This document shows, piece by piece, positions 25,370 to 36,036 of a DNA stretch of 64,000 nt; the first letter of the stretch is position 1; the number at the start of each line of letters is the position of its first letter. The DNA is from Neelides folsomi. Lineage: Eukaryota; Arthropoda; Collembola; Neelipleona; Neelidae. The stretch is from assembly GCA_034687125.1 (NCBI GenBank), contig JAQGBZ010000029.1, positions 62,001 to 126,000 on the forward strand. Reading direction: 5' to 3'. Both the position numbers and the translations under genes were made by a program. The notes below the pieces were generated by a model. That model saw only the letters and a program-made list of their open reading frames with translations. It had not been told where the DNA came from and did no database searches.

Positions 25370-27625
25370 CTATAAGGGTGTAATTAACAACTCGTTAATT
25401 ATGAGTTTATGTGATAAAATAATACAAGAAAGTGTAAAAATAAGAATAGTAAAATGAAAATAATTATATTTACTAACGGAGCTGGATGGGAATGATAATT
25501 TTAAGTTGGGGAGCGTGCAAACTGAATCTATCCAAACATACCCTTCTTTGCAGATACAAACTTTCAAACCCTTGGCCTTCCGGTTTAAAATACATTTAAG
25601 AATCAAATCACTTTTCCCTTTGTTATTATGAACTACACATGTTCTCGTATTCGTTTCACGGTAACCAGAATTACATTGGCATCTTCCCATTCCATTTTCT
25701 ACTCCCGTGCATGTCGACCCCGAGACACACTGAAGAGATTCAAGTCCTTGGTTCATTGATGAGATTGAAGTGTTTGAGAGATAACAAGGTTCCCCAGCCA
25801 AAAGGCGACATTCTCCTTTTTCTCCTTTCGGTTCTTGGTAAGTCATTTGATCAGGGAAAAGGCATTCGCATTTGCCGGTTATTTCATTGCAGTTCAAGTT
25901 GTCGTCGGAATTGCATTGGGCGAAAGTGTCTAGGTTCCCGGTCCCCAGGCAGTTTTCTTCGAACCGAAGTGAGCAACTGAAATCACGTGTAGGCGTATAT
26001 TGAGGGGAACATTTACAAACTCCTCGATTATTGGTAAGGGTACAAACGGCATTGTCTATGCATGTTCGAGAGGATGATGATGGGGAGCAGGAAGCACCGA
26101 TAAGCCCCAGACACTTCCGATCATTCCAAGAGAATGTGGTGAGCGGAGGGCAGGAACAGATCTCGTTGACGCAGGCAAGAGGTCCTTCCGGATTGCATGG
26201 AACCGAATTATCACATCGAACTCCAGGACCGAGAAGGCATGACCCGTTTGACATGCTCATGAACATGGGCTTGAAACACTCGCACGTTCCTTTGATACAT
26301 TGGGCATCTTGGACACAAAAGGGGTTGTCTTCACAGCTTTGGCCGGCCAAAACACGGCAATGTCCATTTTCAAGAATGGAATTCTTCTCATTCTCGCACC
26401 GGCACATTCCGTTATCACACTAGAATAAAAGTATTTTAATTTTTAAAATGAATGGCATAATGACAATTTTGTTTTAATTTTAAGGTTGAAAGAAGTCTCA
26501 GTGAATATCAACAACAAGCAAAAAAAATTAATAGTCAATGTTCCGATAAGATGCAACTAGAATTGAATCCCGGGCATATGTTTTCCAGTAAGTTTATTAC
26601 TCTATTTACTCTCAAAAATTCAAACTATGATACAGACATACATATAATTTATAATTAGTTAAATTATGTAACAAAATATAATTTCACAACATACAAATAC
26701 AATCGTTTTGTTTTGACCATGATGACTTACAATTAGCTAGGATGAATTAACTAAATGATAAAATAAAGGGTCTATATATCTATATTTTAGGCCCTAAACG
26801 TTATTGTGAACGCACGCATAAAGATAAAAAATGCCATAGGTCTATTCTAGAATATAAACACTGCTTTGTTGATTGTTGACATTGACCTGTTGATTCTGTT
26901 TATTGAGTATATTATGAAAATGACATCTTGTTTCACTATTATTATTTATTTTCCAGTTATTTAATTGAAACTGACGTCGTGCACCTGATATTATGTGACA
27001 AAAAATTTTCAAAGCGGCTTGCAAACTGGTATTTAGAGGCTCAAAAGCTCCAATCACTTTATACTAACCGGACAACCCTAAGAAAATTCAGACGGCAACT
27101 GGACTACATTTTTTATATAATTTGGTAAGTTTTTCGCTTTATTGGTATAAAAAAATATTCGCAAAATGACAGTACTCTCCAATAAAAGTAAAAATACACT
27201 GTATATAAAAATATTCAAAAAACACGAAACAGTGCTAAGAGAAAAAATCTATGATTGTTCTTTGACTTCTTTGCATTCAATCTCAAGGCCCAAAATATAA
27301 CGATTTTAATCAAAAAGTTTAAGACTGATATTCTCAAGTAGTTATTTGTATTAAATAAGTATCTAAGCTTGAGTTCGTGTTATACTAAAACCACTACAAG
27401 AATCGTTGCTCTTTGCTTACTTTCTGAAATGAGTTTAAAGAGCCAAGAATATGTTTCTACCTTTAAGAATAGGTCAGTGTCACAGTCTTGGGTTTTATGA
27501 CAGAGTTCTCCGTATCTCTTCTTCCTGTCCGAGAAGGCGGGGGCGGTGAGGACAAGGAGGGCGAAGAAGAGGTTGAAACATTGACGGAACCACCGCCACT
27601 TCCGCTTCCTCCAAACCTTGCCCAT
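25370..27625 (-). CDS. Cys-rich EB-module protein, secreted or membrane-anchored
   Basis: Two exons: 27461-27625 (start) and 25370-26419, phase 0, 404 residues. The first ATG in the frame is at 27625. It encodes a signal peptide after a very basic start ('FNLFFALLVLTAPAFS'). Then come repeated Cys patterns of the EB/EGF-like kind, such as 'YGELCHKTQDCDTDLFLK' joined to 'CDNGMCRCENE', 'CVQDAQCIKGTCECF', 'CNEITGKCECLF' and 'CICKEGYVWIDSVC'. The last 40 residues include a hydrophobic stretch ('YFHFTILIFTLSCIILSHK') suited to a membrane or GPI anchor. EB modules are common in nematode and arthropod extracellular proteins, often of unknown function. A GTTAGT inside the last exon, just before the hydrophobic end, could be an alternative donor giving a soluble form. 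The 1041-bp intron contains the SEC22 partial copy. Confidence 0.8.
26455..27340 (+). pseudogene. SEC22B: Decayed partial duplicate of SEC22 (exons 2-4) in intron 1 of the EB-module gene
   Basis: 26485-26587 matches SEC22 exon 2, 26957-27125 matches exon 3, and about 27209-27340 holds scattered matches to exon 4. The splice-site regions and flanking intron bases match too ('ACAATTTTGTTT' before exon 2, CAGTAAGT and ATTTGGTAAG donors), so it arose by DNA duplication and not through mRNA. Exon 1 has no copy. The exon 2 copy is 103 nt against 110, the exon 3 copy 169 against 161, both frame-breaking, and the exon 4 part is badly eroded, so no SNARE protein can be made. By eye the first 75 bases of exon 3 agree at roughly 85%. 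The copied intron between exons 2 and 3 has grown from 120 to 369 bp. It runs opposite to its host gene. Confidence 0.9.
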
Positions 27626-28778
27626 AAATTCTTTGAGCCCAGTCAGCCAATGGTGCCTGGTTGGGTCCACTGGAGGAACAGAATTAAAAGCAATGGGATG
27701 TTGACAAGAAACTTCCTCAAGAAACTTCCAACAGTCACAAGAGGGGAATTTGAGTTGCCTTTGGAAGTATTGGAAGTCTGGAAGATTAATCTCGGGGTGC
27801 CTCTTTTTAGATAGGTGGCTATCTTCCCCGCCTTCCTCCGCGTGCCCCAATTTATACTGCTGTAACCTTCAACCGACCCCTTGCCCTCCCTTGGTCATCC
27901 TTTAATGGGGATTAAGAAGGGACAAAAACCCCGACAACCTCTTCCGATTCATTGTGCCAATGCCCCGTACACACCTGACCCTCATTTCCGCCATTTTTAT
28001 GACCATTCATTCATTTTAAAGTTTAGATTCCTTGATCCTTCCCTTATTTTGATGTACACACGCGTTGGTTTGAGATAGCATTCTGGAAGCGCCTCCATTC
28101 AATCTCCTTTTCTTCACAATGCGATTCAAAAGGAATTAAAGTTATTAAACATGTAAAATTTATATTAAAAGAATCCTCTTTCATATCCTAGAACCCAGGA
28201 AGTCGATAAAGGACAGTAGAATGAGATTTCATTCAAATGGTCAAAGTCAGTGTTTTTATGCATTAACAATTGTTAGTAGAAGTATCGTACACTGTAAACT
28301 GTATTATCTTACCTACTTACAAACAAGTTAATAAATATTTATATGTATGTACTCAATGTTAGGGTTAGAAGTGAAGTTGTGTCTGATGAACAAGCAAATA
28401 GTTTTACTAACTGATAATCCTCGGTTAGTGAAAACCACTAACCGGACCATCACTAAAATATTAATCCTTAAAAAGGTGTTACACTACTGCATCAACTTAT
28501 TGTTTAGGGTTAACTTACTTTTAGTATTTGTTATAAAAATAAATGGTTAATGATTAATAAATGTTGTGCTATGTTTAAACAAATGTGTGTTCATTTGATT
28601 CTCATCCAATAATCATCCAAAATAATAATAATTGGTTAATTTTAAAGTGCTATAATTTTGATTTTAATAATGACCATAATTGGTTTTCTTCCAACGACAC
28701 AAAAAATTGTTTTTACATGCAAATGAATGGGAATATTGTTAGAATCTTTCGTGATAAGCTTCTGGTTTTGGTAGACGA
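27626..28778. other. EB-module gene promoter and 3' region of the CaaX gene
   Basis: GC-richer and CpG-bearing up to about 28080, fitting the 5' UTR/promoter of the minus-strand EB-module gene, then AT-rich. The plus-strand open frame 27488-27814 is antisense to EB exon 1 and was not accepted. TTAGGGTT-like pieces at 28359 and 28503 are single and not a telomeric array. Confidence 0.5.
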
Positions 28779-29455
28779 TTACATGATGCTGCATTTAGCA
28801 CAAGCCGCGGTTTTCTTCTTGGGCTTCTTTCCAGGAGCGTCTTGACCAGCGGCAGTTTTAGTTTGTACATCTTCAGTTGGGAGATCTCCAGGCGAAGCAG
28901 AATCGTTGTTAAAGTCGAAGTCGTAGTAGTAGGATTTCTTCTTCAATTTCCTCTGCTCTTTGATGGCTACCCCGTACTTGGCCAATTCAGCGCTGGGTGC
29001 TGTGAATAAAAATTATATTAAAACTCGGATATTTATTTATGAATGAATTATTCTTATATTGAATATTATTAAATACAATTAATATTAATATTGATATATA
29101 TTGACTCACAGCCGTCGAGATTCGTCTCCCTCTTTCCATCAATCATAACGATTGGGTCTTCTTCTGGAAGGTCTGGATTCTCTGAGTGAACATAAAATGG
29201 ATTTATTTTTTAAATTGCCGTTAAAATATTAAGAAATTAAAGCTTATCTTGGAACTGAACAATTCATTATGTATGCATATTGATGAGTATATTGTTAATA
29301 TTACGAATGAGGTAGTCAGTTGCAAGCTTTCGCATCTCATTGGAGAATTTCCTTGGGAAGTTTCCCTCAACTCTAGCCAAACGAGTCGCAAGGTTGTTGT
29401 TGTCAGCTTTCAAACTCTTGAGCTGCTTCTCCAATCCGGAAACTCGGCGGTCCAT
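28779..29455 (-). CDS. 147-aa coiled-coil protein with polybasic C-terminus and CaaX box, family unknown
   Basis: Three exons (29305-29455, 29110-29181, 28779-28999) join with matching phases (1, 1). Residues 1 to about 33 form a heptad-like coiled coil ('VSGLEKQLKSLKADNNNLA'). A short acidic piece ('NPDLPEEDPIVMID') follows, then a basic segment ('YGVAIKEQRKLKKKSYYYD'), an acidic/Ser-Gly linker, and 'KKPKKKTAACAKCSIM' at the end. CSIM fits a CaaX box; X=Met favours farnesylation, and the adjacent lysines would give a second membrane signal. So it is probably a small membrane-tethered scaffold or adaptor on the cytosolic side. I do not recognise the family. Exon phases, donor/acceptor quality and the clean C-terminal motif make it very likely a real gene. 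Confidence 0.75.
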
Positions 29456-30191
29456 CTTTGTTTATGTCTCAATACTTTTGCTAATTAATCAGCTTAATCT
29501 TCCAATAAAATCAGAATATGAGAGAGATCGGAATAATTGGTAGGGACAGGGACGATTGGATTTTTAAAAAATAAAATTGTCAAAAAATCAAGACAAGATT
29601 CATTGGGAGGAATTTGTTTGGCATCATTAAAATTTCTATGGTTGTTTAATTTGAATTTCATTGTCTTTGAAACTTTGATGATAATCTCGAACGAAAATCA
29701 ACGGATTTTTAATTACAAAATATTTCATGTTACATACTTATTAAATATATATTTAATTACATATTCATATTTTTAGCTATTTTTATATTAAATATATTAA
29801 ATATATTTAACATAAAATATGATTATTATTTGTTTGGATTGTCTTTGATTTTTATGCTAAATGCTAAATAAGAATTTTAATTAGCTTCATATAACCTATT
29901 TTGCTCTAAAATATAATAAGATATAAGCATTTGAATTTCAGGCTCTTACGGCTAGTAGGTATTTATTAGCGAACGTAAATATTATTTTTGAAATACATAT
30001 AAATGTGTTATAAAATAAATATTATTTATATTATACTTTATTACTCAGTACATAGGCACGTTACTAAATTTACACTTATAGGAGTTATATGACATTGACA
30101 CTTTGTGAGATTAATAATCGAAGAATATAAATAATTAATGGTTAATGGAATATAATAAATTATATATTGAATGATCTGGTTCTGTTGACAA
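29456..30191. other. Intergenic, AT-rich
   Basis: 5' region of the CaaX gene and 3' region of the small secreted basic protein gene. Strongly AT-rich, with no frame or RNA structure recognised. Confidence 0.5.
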
Positions 30192-30711
30192 TCATTTAAG
30201 CACTCTTTTGTCCCTTTTGTCCTTCAATCTCTTCTCTCTCATTTGCTTCCTGATATATTTATTCACAAGTTTTCTTATTTTCTCTCTTTTCTCCTTCCTT
30301 TCCTCTCGGGTCAAATGCCTCTTTTTCTTCATTTTAGCTTCATTCGGTTCCTTCGAATCATCGTCGAAGCCTTCCTTCGAATCATCGCCAGAGTTTTCAA
30401 TATTTTCATGAACTTTCTATTGACATAAATCAAAATTGTACTCGTTAAAACATAAATATTGTGCTTAAATCAATTTTATCATTACATTATACATATTCAA
30501 TATTTCACATTAATAATATATCTTTACATATATATTGTTTATAAATAGTATTATGTATATACATATTATGATCTTATCTTACATCTAATATATTATTCAC
30601 AATATCTTGCTGATGACGAGTCAATGATCTTACACTGACTACCTTGCAGAATACATTTGTAATGAATAAGGTAATTAGCAGTAAAACCGCAAAGGCTTTT
30701 TGTAACTGCAT
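30192..30711 (-). CDS. Small secreted, highly basic protein (117 aa), family unknown
   Basis: Exon 1 (30583-30711) starts with ATG and encodes a clear signal peptide, 'MQLQKAFAVLLLITLFITNV' plus FC, then 'KVVSVRSLTRHQQDIVNNIL'. It ends at a GTAAGA donor in phase 0. Exon 2 (30192-30416) opens after a CAATAG acceptor. It encodes an acidic stretch with a duplicated 'DDSKE' element, then a strongly basic helix-prone region ('KKKRHLTREERKEKREK', 'NKYIRKQMREKRLKDK') and a TGA stop. The mature chain would be about 95 residues, without Cys. Possible roles are a peptide precursor (many dibasic sites) or a basic matrix or immune peptide; none is proven. It is head-to-head with GCP4, 683 bp away. Confidence 0.7.
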
Positions 30712-31394
30712 ATCAACAATTACTACACTGTGTATAATGATTATTTTATATCACACAATCAAAAATTATAAAGACAGGCTTTATTGAAAAGAGTGGATAC
30801 TTAAGGGCTAATTTAAAAACTTGATAAACTTCAATATATTGTAATTATTTATTATATTCATCCTTATTTTTAGCTTTGTTGGCTAGAATTTACTATGGAA
30901 TAATCGGAATAAAAGATCCCAATGTGCACCATTCATCCGAATATGATTGCTTGCTTCCGTATATTGATTGCATAAATATTTTTACTATAAAGTAAGGTAG
31001 AAGACTACACGGTGTATATTATACATTGGTAATAATATACAATGGTATGTTTGTTGTAAACTCCAATTCTAATACATGTATGAATATATTATCAAAATAT
31101 CTAATATATTTAGTAGGTACAAGTGCTATAATACTGCTAATACTGCTATAATTATATATAATCAAGCACTCGAGTAAAGTAGAGTGAAAGTGCAAATATG
31201 ATATACCAATCCTATCAATAGCGAAGAAAAGGAAATTCGGAGGGAGAACATTCAACCTTTGTTTTTAGCGAGACATTTTTTTGACATTCATAATTCTCAT
31301 ACTCTCAATTTCAATTTAAAGGTTATGTGATGTTTTGGTTTGGTGTTAAATAGTTGTGTAATGATTATTTGCATTAAATAAAAAGTCATTTAAA
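30712..31394. promoter_or_regulatory. Divergent intergenic region, secreted basic protein (-) and GCP4 (+)
   Basis: 683 bp between two start codons pointing apart, AT-rich, with no TATA or initiator assigned with confidence. Open frames here lack coding character. Confidence 0.4.
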
Positions 31395-34300
31395 ATGTAT
31401 CACGAGTTATTATTAGCACTGGGAGGATTTTCTGGTGATTTATTTAAGCTTGAAAGTGACGTGATGAAGGTAAAATTAAGATAATTGATTTCATTAAAAT
31501 GTTGTGTAAATATAGCAAATATGAAATAATTATTTAGAATTTTACGGTTAATTTCTTTTTATTTCATTTAATACAGGTATCAAAAGAGTTTCAATTGTCT
31601 TTCATTCATAATTCTGAACGAATGTCACTCGACGAAACTCTTGAAGTTGCCGGTTTATACATCAAATTGAATACTTTTGTAGAAAACTATCAACGTTTCA
31701 GTAAGAATTATTAGCTAACATTGTATATTAAAATTTTTTTATTAATAAATGATCATAGAAAAATGTGAAATTTTTAGATGCTTAATACAATTTTGCTTCC
31801 CTAGGTGTTAACAAGGATGAGCTGAATCCAGGAAATGGATTTATGGTTGGCATTTACATTGGAGGTCTTTGCAATGGAGTTGATGAAATACTTAAAAAAT
31901 ATTTACAAGTGCTCACTGAACTTGAATTAGATATAATTGAAAATCCCTGTTTAACGGTCAATGATATTAGAGTTCGAACTTCGCCATTTGTGGACCAATT
32001 TAAAGCCTTACTCTCGATCCTCAACATTGTGAGAGAGTTTTACTATTTTAAAAACATTTTATATTCTCCCAATTTTGAATAGGAATTCTAAAGATTGTCC
32101 TTTTATCGGTTTATTAATTCAATTTTCAGGTTAAAAACATTGGGAAAAGTTCAGCTCTTATCATTGAGCATGTAAAATCTGTCTACGACTCAAATGTCCA
32201 TTTGCAAAAAGATTTACAAATGTAATTCAATTCAATAACATACTTTCTTACTATCTTAATTCTAAAAAACGTAACAAATTAACGATATTTAACATACAAA
32301 TATTTTTTATTGCAGCATATAATTTTCTTATTTGTAATGAAATAACCTCAAATAACTATTTGTAATGAACATTTCTTTAGTTTGGCCCCTGGAGTAAACC
32401 GACCTTTGTTAAATCAGATAATCAATTGGGTCGCATTTGGAAATTTAATTGACACCAAGAAAGAATTTTTTATTCAGAAGAATCAAGATGGCCATTTGTA
32501 TGTCGATTATTCAATTGTTCCGTCGCACTTCCCGATTCCGCTCACGGATCGTATTCTTTTCATCGGAAACTCTATTTCTGTTCTTGAGAAGACCGAAAGT
32601 AAGAATAAATATTTTTAAAATAAAAGGATAATAGGAATATGATAATTTACTGATAAATTACTTTTACTTCTAGAAACGAAATGCGAAGTTCGAGAAAAGC
32701 AGAAAGAGTTTTTTAATAAATTATCAAAAATTTCCATTAACACTTTTCGAATAGAAGAGCTTTCAGAAACAATTGAAGGAATATCAGACTCCATCGGAAA
32801 GGTTTTTTTATAATAAAAAATACTCTAACTAGCATTAAGTTTTACTCCTAATAAGAACAACTCTATGTATTTTAAATCGATTTAGATGACAAATTATAAT
32901 AATATTGTTTATCTATCAGTGTGCTAAAATACATAAGTACTATATTCTATTCTATACAATATTTAGGATTTGCATTATCTTGTGGTGGCTGAAACTGATT
33001 TAATGAAGCACATTCGTCTAGTCAAAGATTTTTTCTTAACTGGCCGAGGAGAATTATTTCAGGATTTTCTCTTTAATATGAAGAATCAAGTTTTCGTCAA
33101 GAATTCTGCAAACGCAGGTATGTATTTGACTTTTTAAATAAATGAAAATACTTTTAATATCTCAACGATTAATATCTTTCTAAATATTATAATAGAAATA
33201 GAAAAGAATTTTGCTCTCTCGGCTAATCGTGTTCAAGTTCAAGATGACATCTTACAAAAAATAAACATTTCCATCAAAAAACCCGAAGGTATTATATTTT
33301 AATAATTACAAATAACAATGCTTAACTTTTTGAATATAATTTAACAAAAGTTAATTTAAGTATTTAGAGTAGTATCGAAAGTTGTTATTTAAAAATTGTT
33401 TTTATCAAAACGCAAAAGTTAAAATTCTCTACTCGATTTCTTATTTCAATCCTGTTCAAATTCAGTATTCATATAAGCATCATAAGCTTTAAGGCCTTCT
33501 TCGATATTGAAAACGGTGTCTTTTTCACTTGGTGTCCCATAGCCGCTTCCATCCTTCCGCTTTCCTTTCATTTTATGAAGGACCAACATTGTTTGGAATC
33601 GACTGTTAAAGTTTATCACAACAATAACTTTCAATTTCAAGTTTAACAATAAGAATCTTTTAGATTTTCTAGTTAAAAATAAAAAATTCAATTATTAGAA
33701 GTTCAAATTACCTCGCCCAGCGCAAAGCCATTTTCCTTTGAAGAAAGGGTGAAATATTCATAGCGTCAATTTCTCTGTTAAGGACTCTTTTGCTCTTCAA
33801 CCGTCTTCTTCTCTCATTATGCGGTTTCTTGACCTTGTAATAATAAGCCATAACAATCACTACGCAAATTGTGTCAAAGAGGATGAGGAAAAGGAGAATG
33901 AGCATGTCTTTGAGGTCTGGATCATTCTCATGAAATCTGAATTTGTACACACATTGGAGCACAAACAACGCACAGTCAATTGTTTGACTCGCAATCCAAA
34001 CAATGCACATGGCTGACATTTCCTTTGTGAGGGAGAAAATGAGCAAGAGACTTGTGAGGACATGGATGATATTGAGGAATGCGATGGCTTGTTCTCCATC
34101 AAATATTGAGTCTTAAATAGAAAAATATTCCAAATTGTGCCATGTTTTATTGTTAAAATTGTAATTGATATTATTTTATTGTTTCAAGTTCCACCTGGGC
34201 AATTATAGACTCCTTCAACGACCAAATGTTCAGTTTGAACCAAATCAATCACAACGATGAAACTTTCATTCACTTTCTTTATCTTTATCATTTATTCATT

Positions 34301-36036
34301 TATTATCATTTATTCAAATAATTTATTTAATGGTATAATATTTCAATTTTAATATAGTGAAAAATTAGCAGGAACTCACAAAATTGATAATGCCAATTGC
34401 AAATACACAATATTTGAGAATATTTGCATTTTTTGACTTGATTTTCTCTGCAATTTCTCTCTCCAATTCTGGTTCTTTGTTTTTTGTTTCCTTCTTTGTT
34501 ATTCGAACTTCTGCTTCTTTTCGAATGTCCGACACTTTTAAAATCACTGGTTCGAAATTCTCTTTCTCTCGCGCATTTGAGATGTCGATGAATTTATGTT
34601 TGTGGTCAACATTATGATCCTCATTTTCAAGCCCAAGGGTGACGAGAGAGGCAATTTGTGAATTAGGAAGAAGGCTGTCTTTGCTTATGTCGGATGCAGA
34701 GGTCATTTCAGAAGGGTTTGGAGTTTCAGGATATTTTCTGTAAAATTGATCAAGTAGGTCACGATTCTTCAGTTTTAATTCATTTTTAATTGGCTCTTTC
34801 TTTTTACTGACTATGGGGTCTGAATTTGCCTTTCTGTTTTGAGGAGAATCATCTTCCTCGTTCTCATCTCGTTTGTTCATTTTATTATTGATTTTCTGAA
34901 ATCAAGTCATTTGAACATATTATTCATATTATGTTTAGAAATCTTGTAAGACTTTGTCCCTGCTGACATTCCTCTATTGAGTTTCTTTCTTAAATATTTA
35001 AATTAATGTTTATATTTATTATTCATTTAAAGGGGTTCCTTTGGATTAATATATTTTCAAAGTAAGTACAGCATAAGATTGAATAATCAAATTAAATAAA
35101 TGTTTTAGATCTGAATCGAGACAATTTAACGACAATTGTGAGCAGATTGAAAATTGGAATTTCATACGAATGGCCCCTCCACATTCTCTTTACCAAGGAG
35201 TCGGATGAGAAGTACAATGAGTTGTTCTGTTTCCTATTGAGTATTCGTCTCGTTCAGCTTCAATTGAATGACATTTGGGTGAACACGCGGAAGATATTTA
35301 GATTCCCTATACCCAAAGGACCCGCTGAACTCAAGAATATTATGAGCTTTTTCCTCGACCATTTGCAACATTATTTACAGGTTCGACTCAAAAGCATAAT
35401 TTACGATTTTGAATATTGCTTTTGGCAAAGGCAGAGAATGAATTCATATTTATATTTATAATGAATTTTTGTGTTTACATTTTTAGGAAGATGTTCTTGA
35501 GACTCAATATAACATTTTCACATCAAAAGTGGAAAAAAGTAAAAACTTTGAACAGATTCGCATGGCTCACGAATTTTTTCAATCCAACATTCTTTCTCAG
35601 TCTTTCAGAACAAATCCTCGGGTAAGAAAATTGATAAAATATTTATCATTCATAAAAGTCATTTTGAATTTATGATGTTTTTAAGTATCTACATAATTGA
35701 TTTTTATTTAATTTTAATTTTGTAAAATTGTTTTATTAGGTTCGTCATTTTATTGAGAAGTTGTTAATTGTTTGTGGCAATTTTGTGAAATATATGACTT
35801 CATGCCTTATCCTTTACGAGACCAAAGGTAGTCCTATTAACGAAGGGTCAAACGCAGATGAAATTAAAGAGATTTCTAAAGAATTCCGAAATTACATGCA
35901 ACTCCTTCTTGGACTCTTCAAAGGTCTCGCTATGAACCACAGCAGTGGGAAGTTTCTTGGACAATTTCTTCTTCGTTTGGACTTTAATTCTTATTTTTCT
36001 GCTATGATTGGAGATTCGAATCTCATCATGACCTAA
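31395..36036 (+). CDS. TUBGCP4: Gamma-tubulin complex component 4 (GCP4)
   Basis: Eleven exons: 31395-31469, 31577-31700, 31805-32028, 32130-32221, 32381-32598, 32674-32801, 32967-33117, 33196-33288, 35109-35380, 35487-35621, 35740-36036; 602 residues (human 667). GCP4 is a short Spc97/98-family member that sits in the gamma-tubulin ring complex and helps nucleate microtubules. The start 'MYHELLLALGGFSGDLF' matches the GCP4 N-terminus. GRIP1 covers exons 1-8 ('FGNLIDTKKEFFIQ', 'LVKDFFLTGRGELFQDF'). GRIP2, the gamma-tubulin binding part, covers exons 9-11 ('YEWPLHILFTKES', 'FLLRLDFNSYFSA'). The shorter length comes from reduced loops, such as the region before GRIP2. Intron 8 (1820 bp) contains a whole gene on the other strand. 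A poly(A) signal is at 36109. Confidence 0.95.
33446..34880 (-). CDS. Four-membrane-span protein nested in GCP4 intron 8, family unknown
   Basis: Four exons (34380-34880, 34195-34282, 33712-34111, 33446-33602) with matching phases (0, 1, 2) give 381 residues. Residues 1 to about 150 are hydrophilic and charged, hence cytosolic. Then come four hydrophobic segments: 'ILKYCVFAIGIINF', 'IAFLNIIHVLTSLLLIFSL', 'AMCIVWIASQTIDCALFVL' and 'MLILLFLILFDTICVVIVMA'. A loop of about 35 residues with 'EGVYNCPD' lies between the first two. A basic tail follows ('KKPHNERRRRLKSKR'), ending in an acidic 'AYMNTEFEQD'. Both termini on one side and four spans resemble MARVEL- or LAPTM-like tetraspans, but no diagnostic motif was recognised. 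Exon 2 begins after a poor acceptor (GATAAAG) and is the least certain part, though it is needed to keep frame. Confidence 0.72.

Noticed and set aside
27488-27814. 108-codon plus-strand frame antisense to EB-module exon 1
   Set aside because: Mirror of a real signal-peptide exon in a GC-rich region; no independent evidence.
28355-28515. TTAGGGTTA pieces suggesting interstitial telomeric repeat
   Set aside because: Only single, separated copies and not the tandem TTAGG array of arthropod telomeres.
32313-32330. TTTTATTGCAG acceptor in GCP4 intron 4 as an extra exon
   Set aside because: The frame hits a stop within two codons; the acceptor at 32380 restores the conserved GCP4 sequence.
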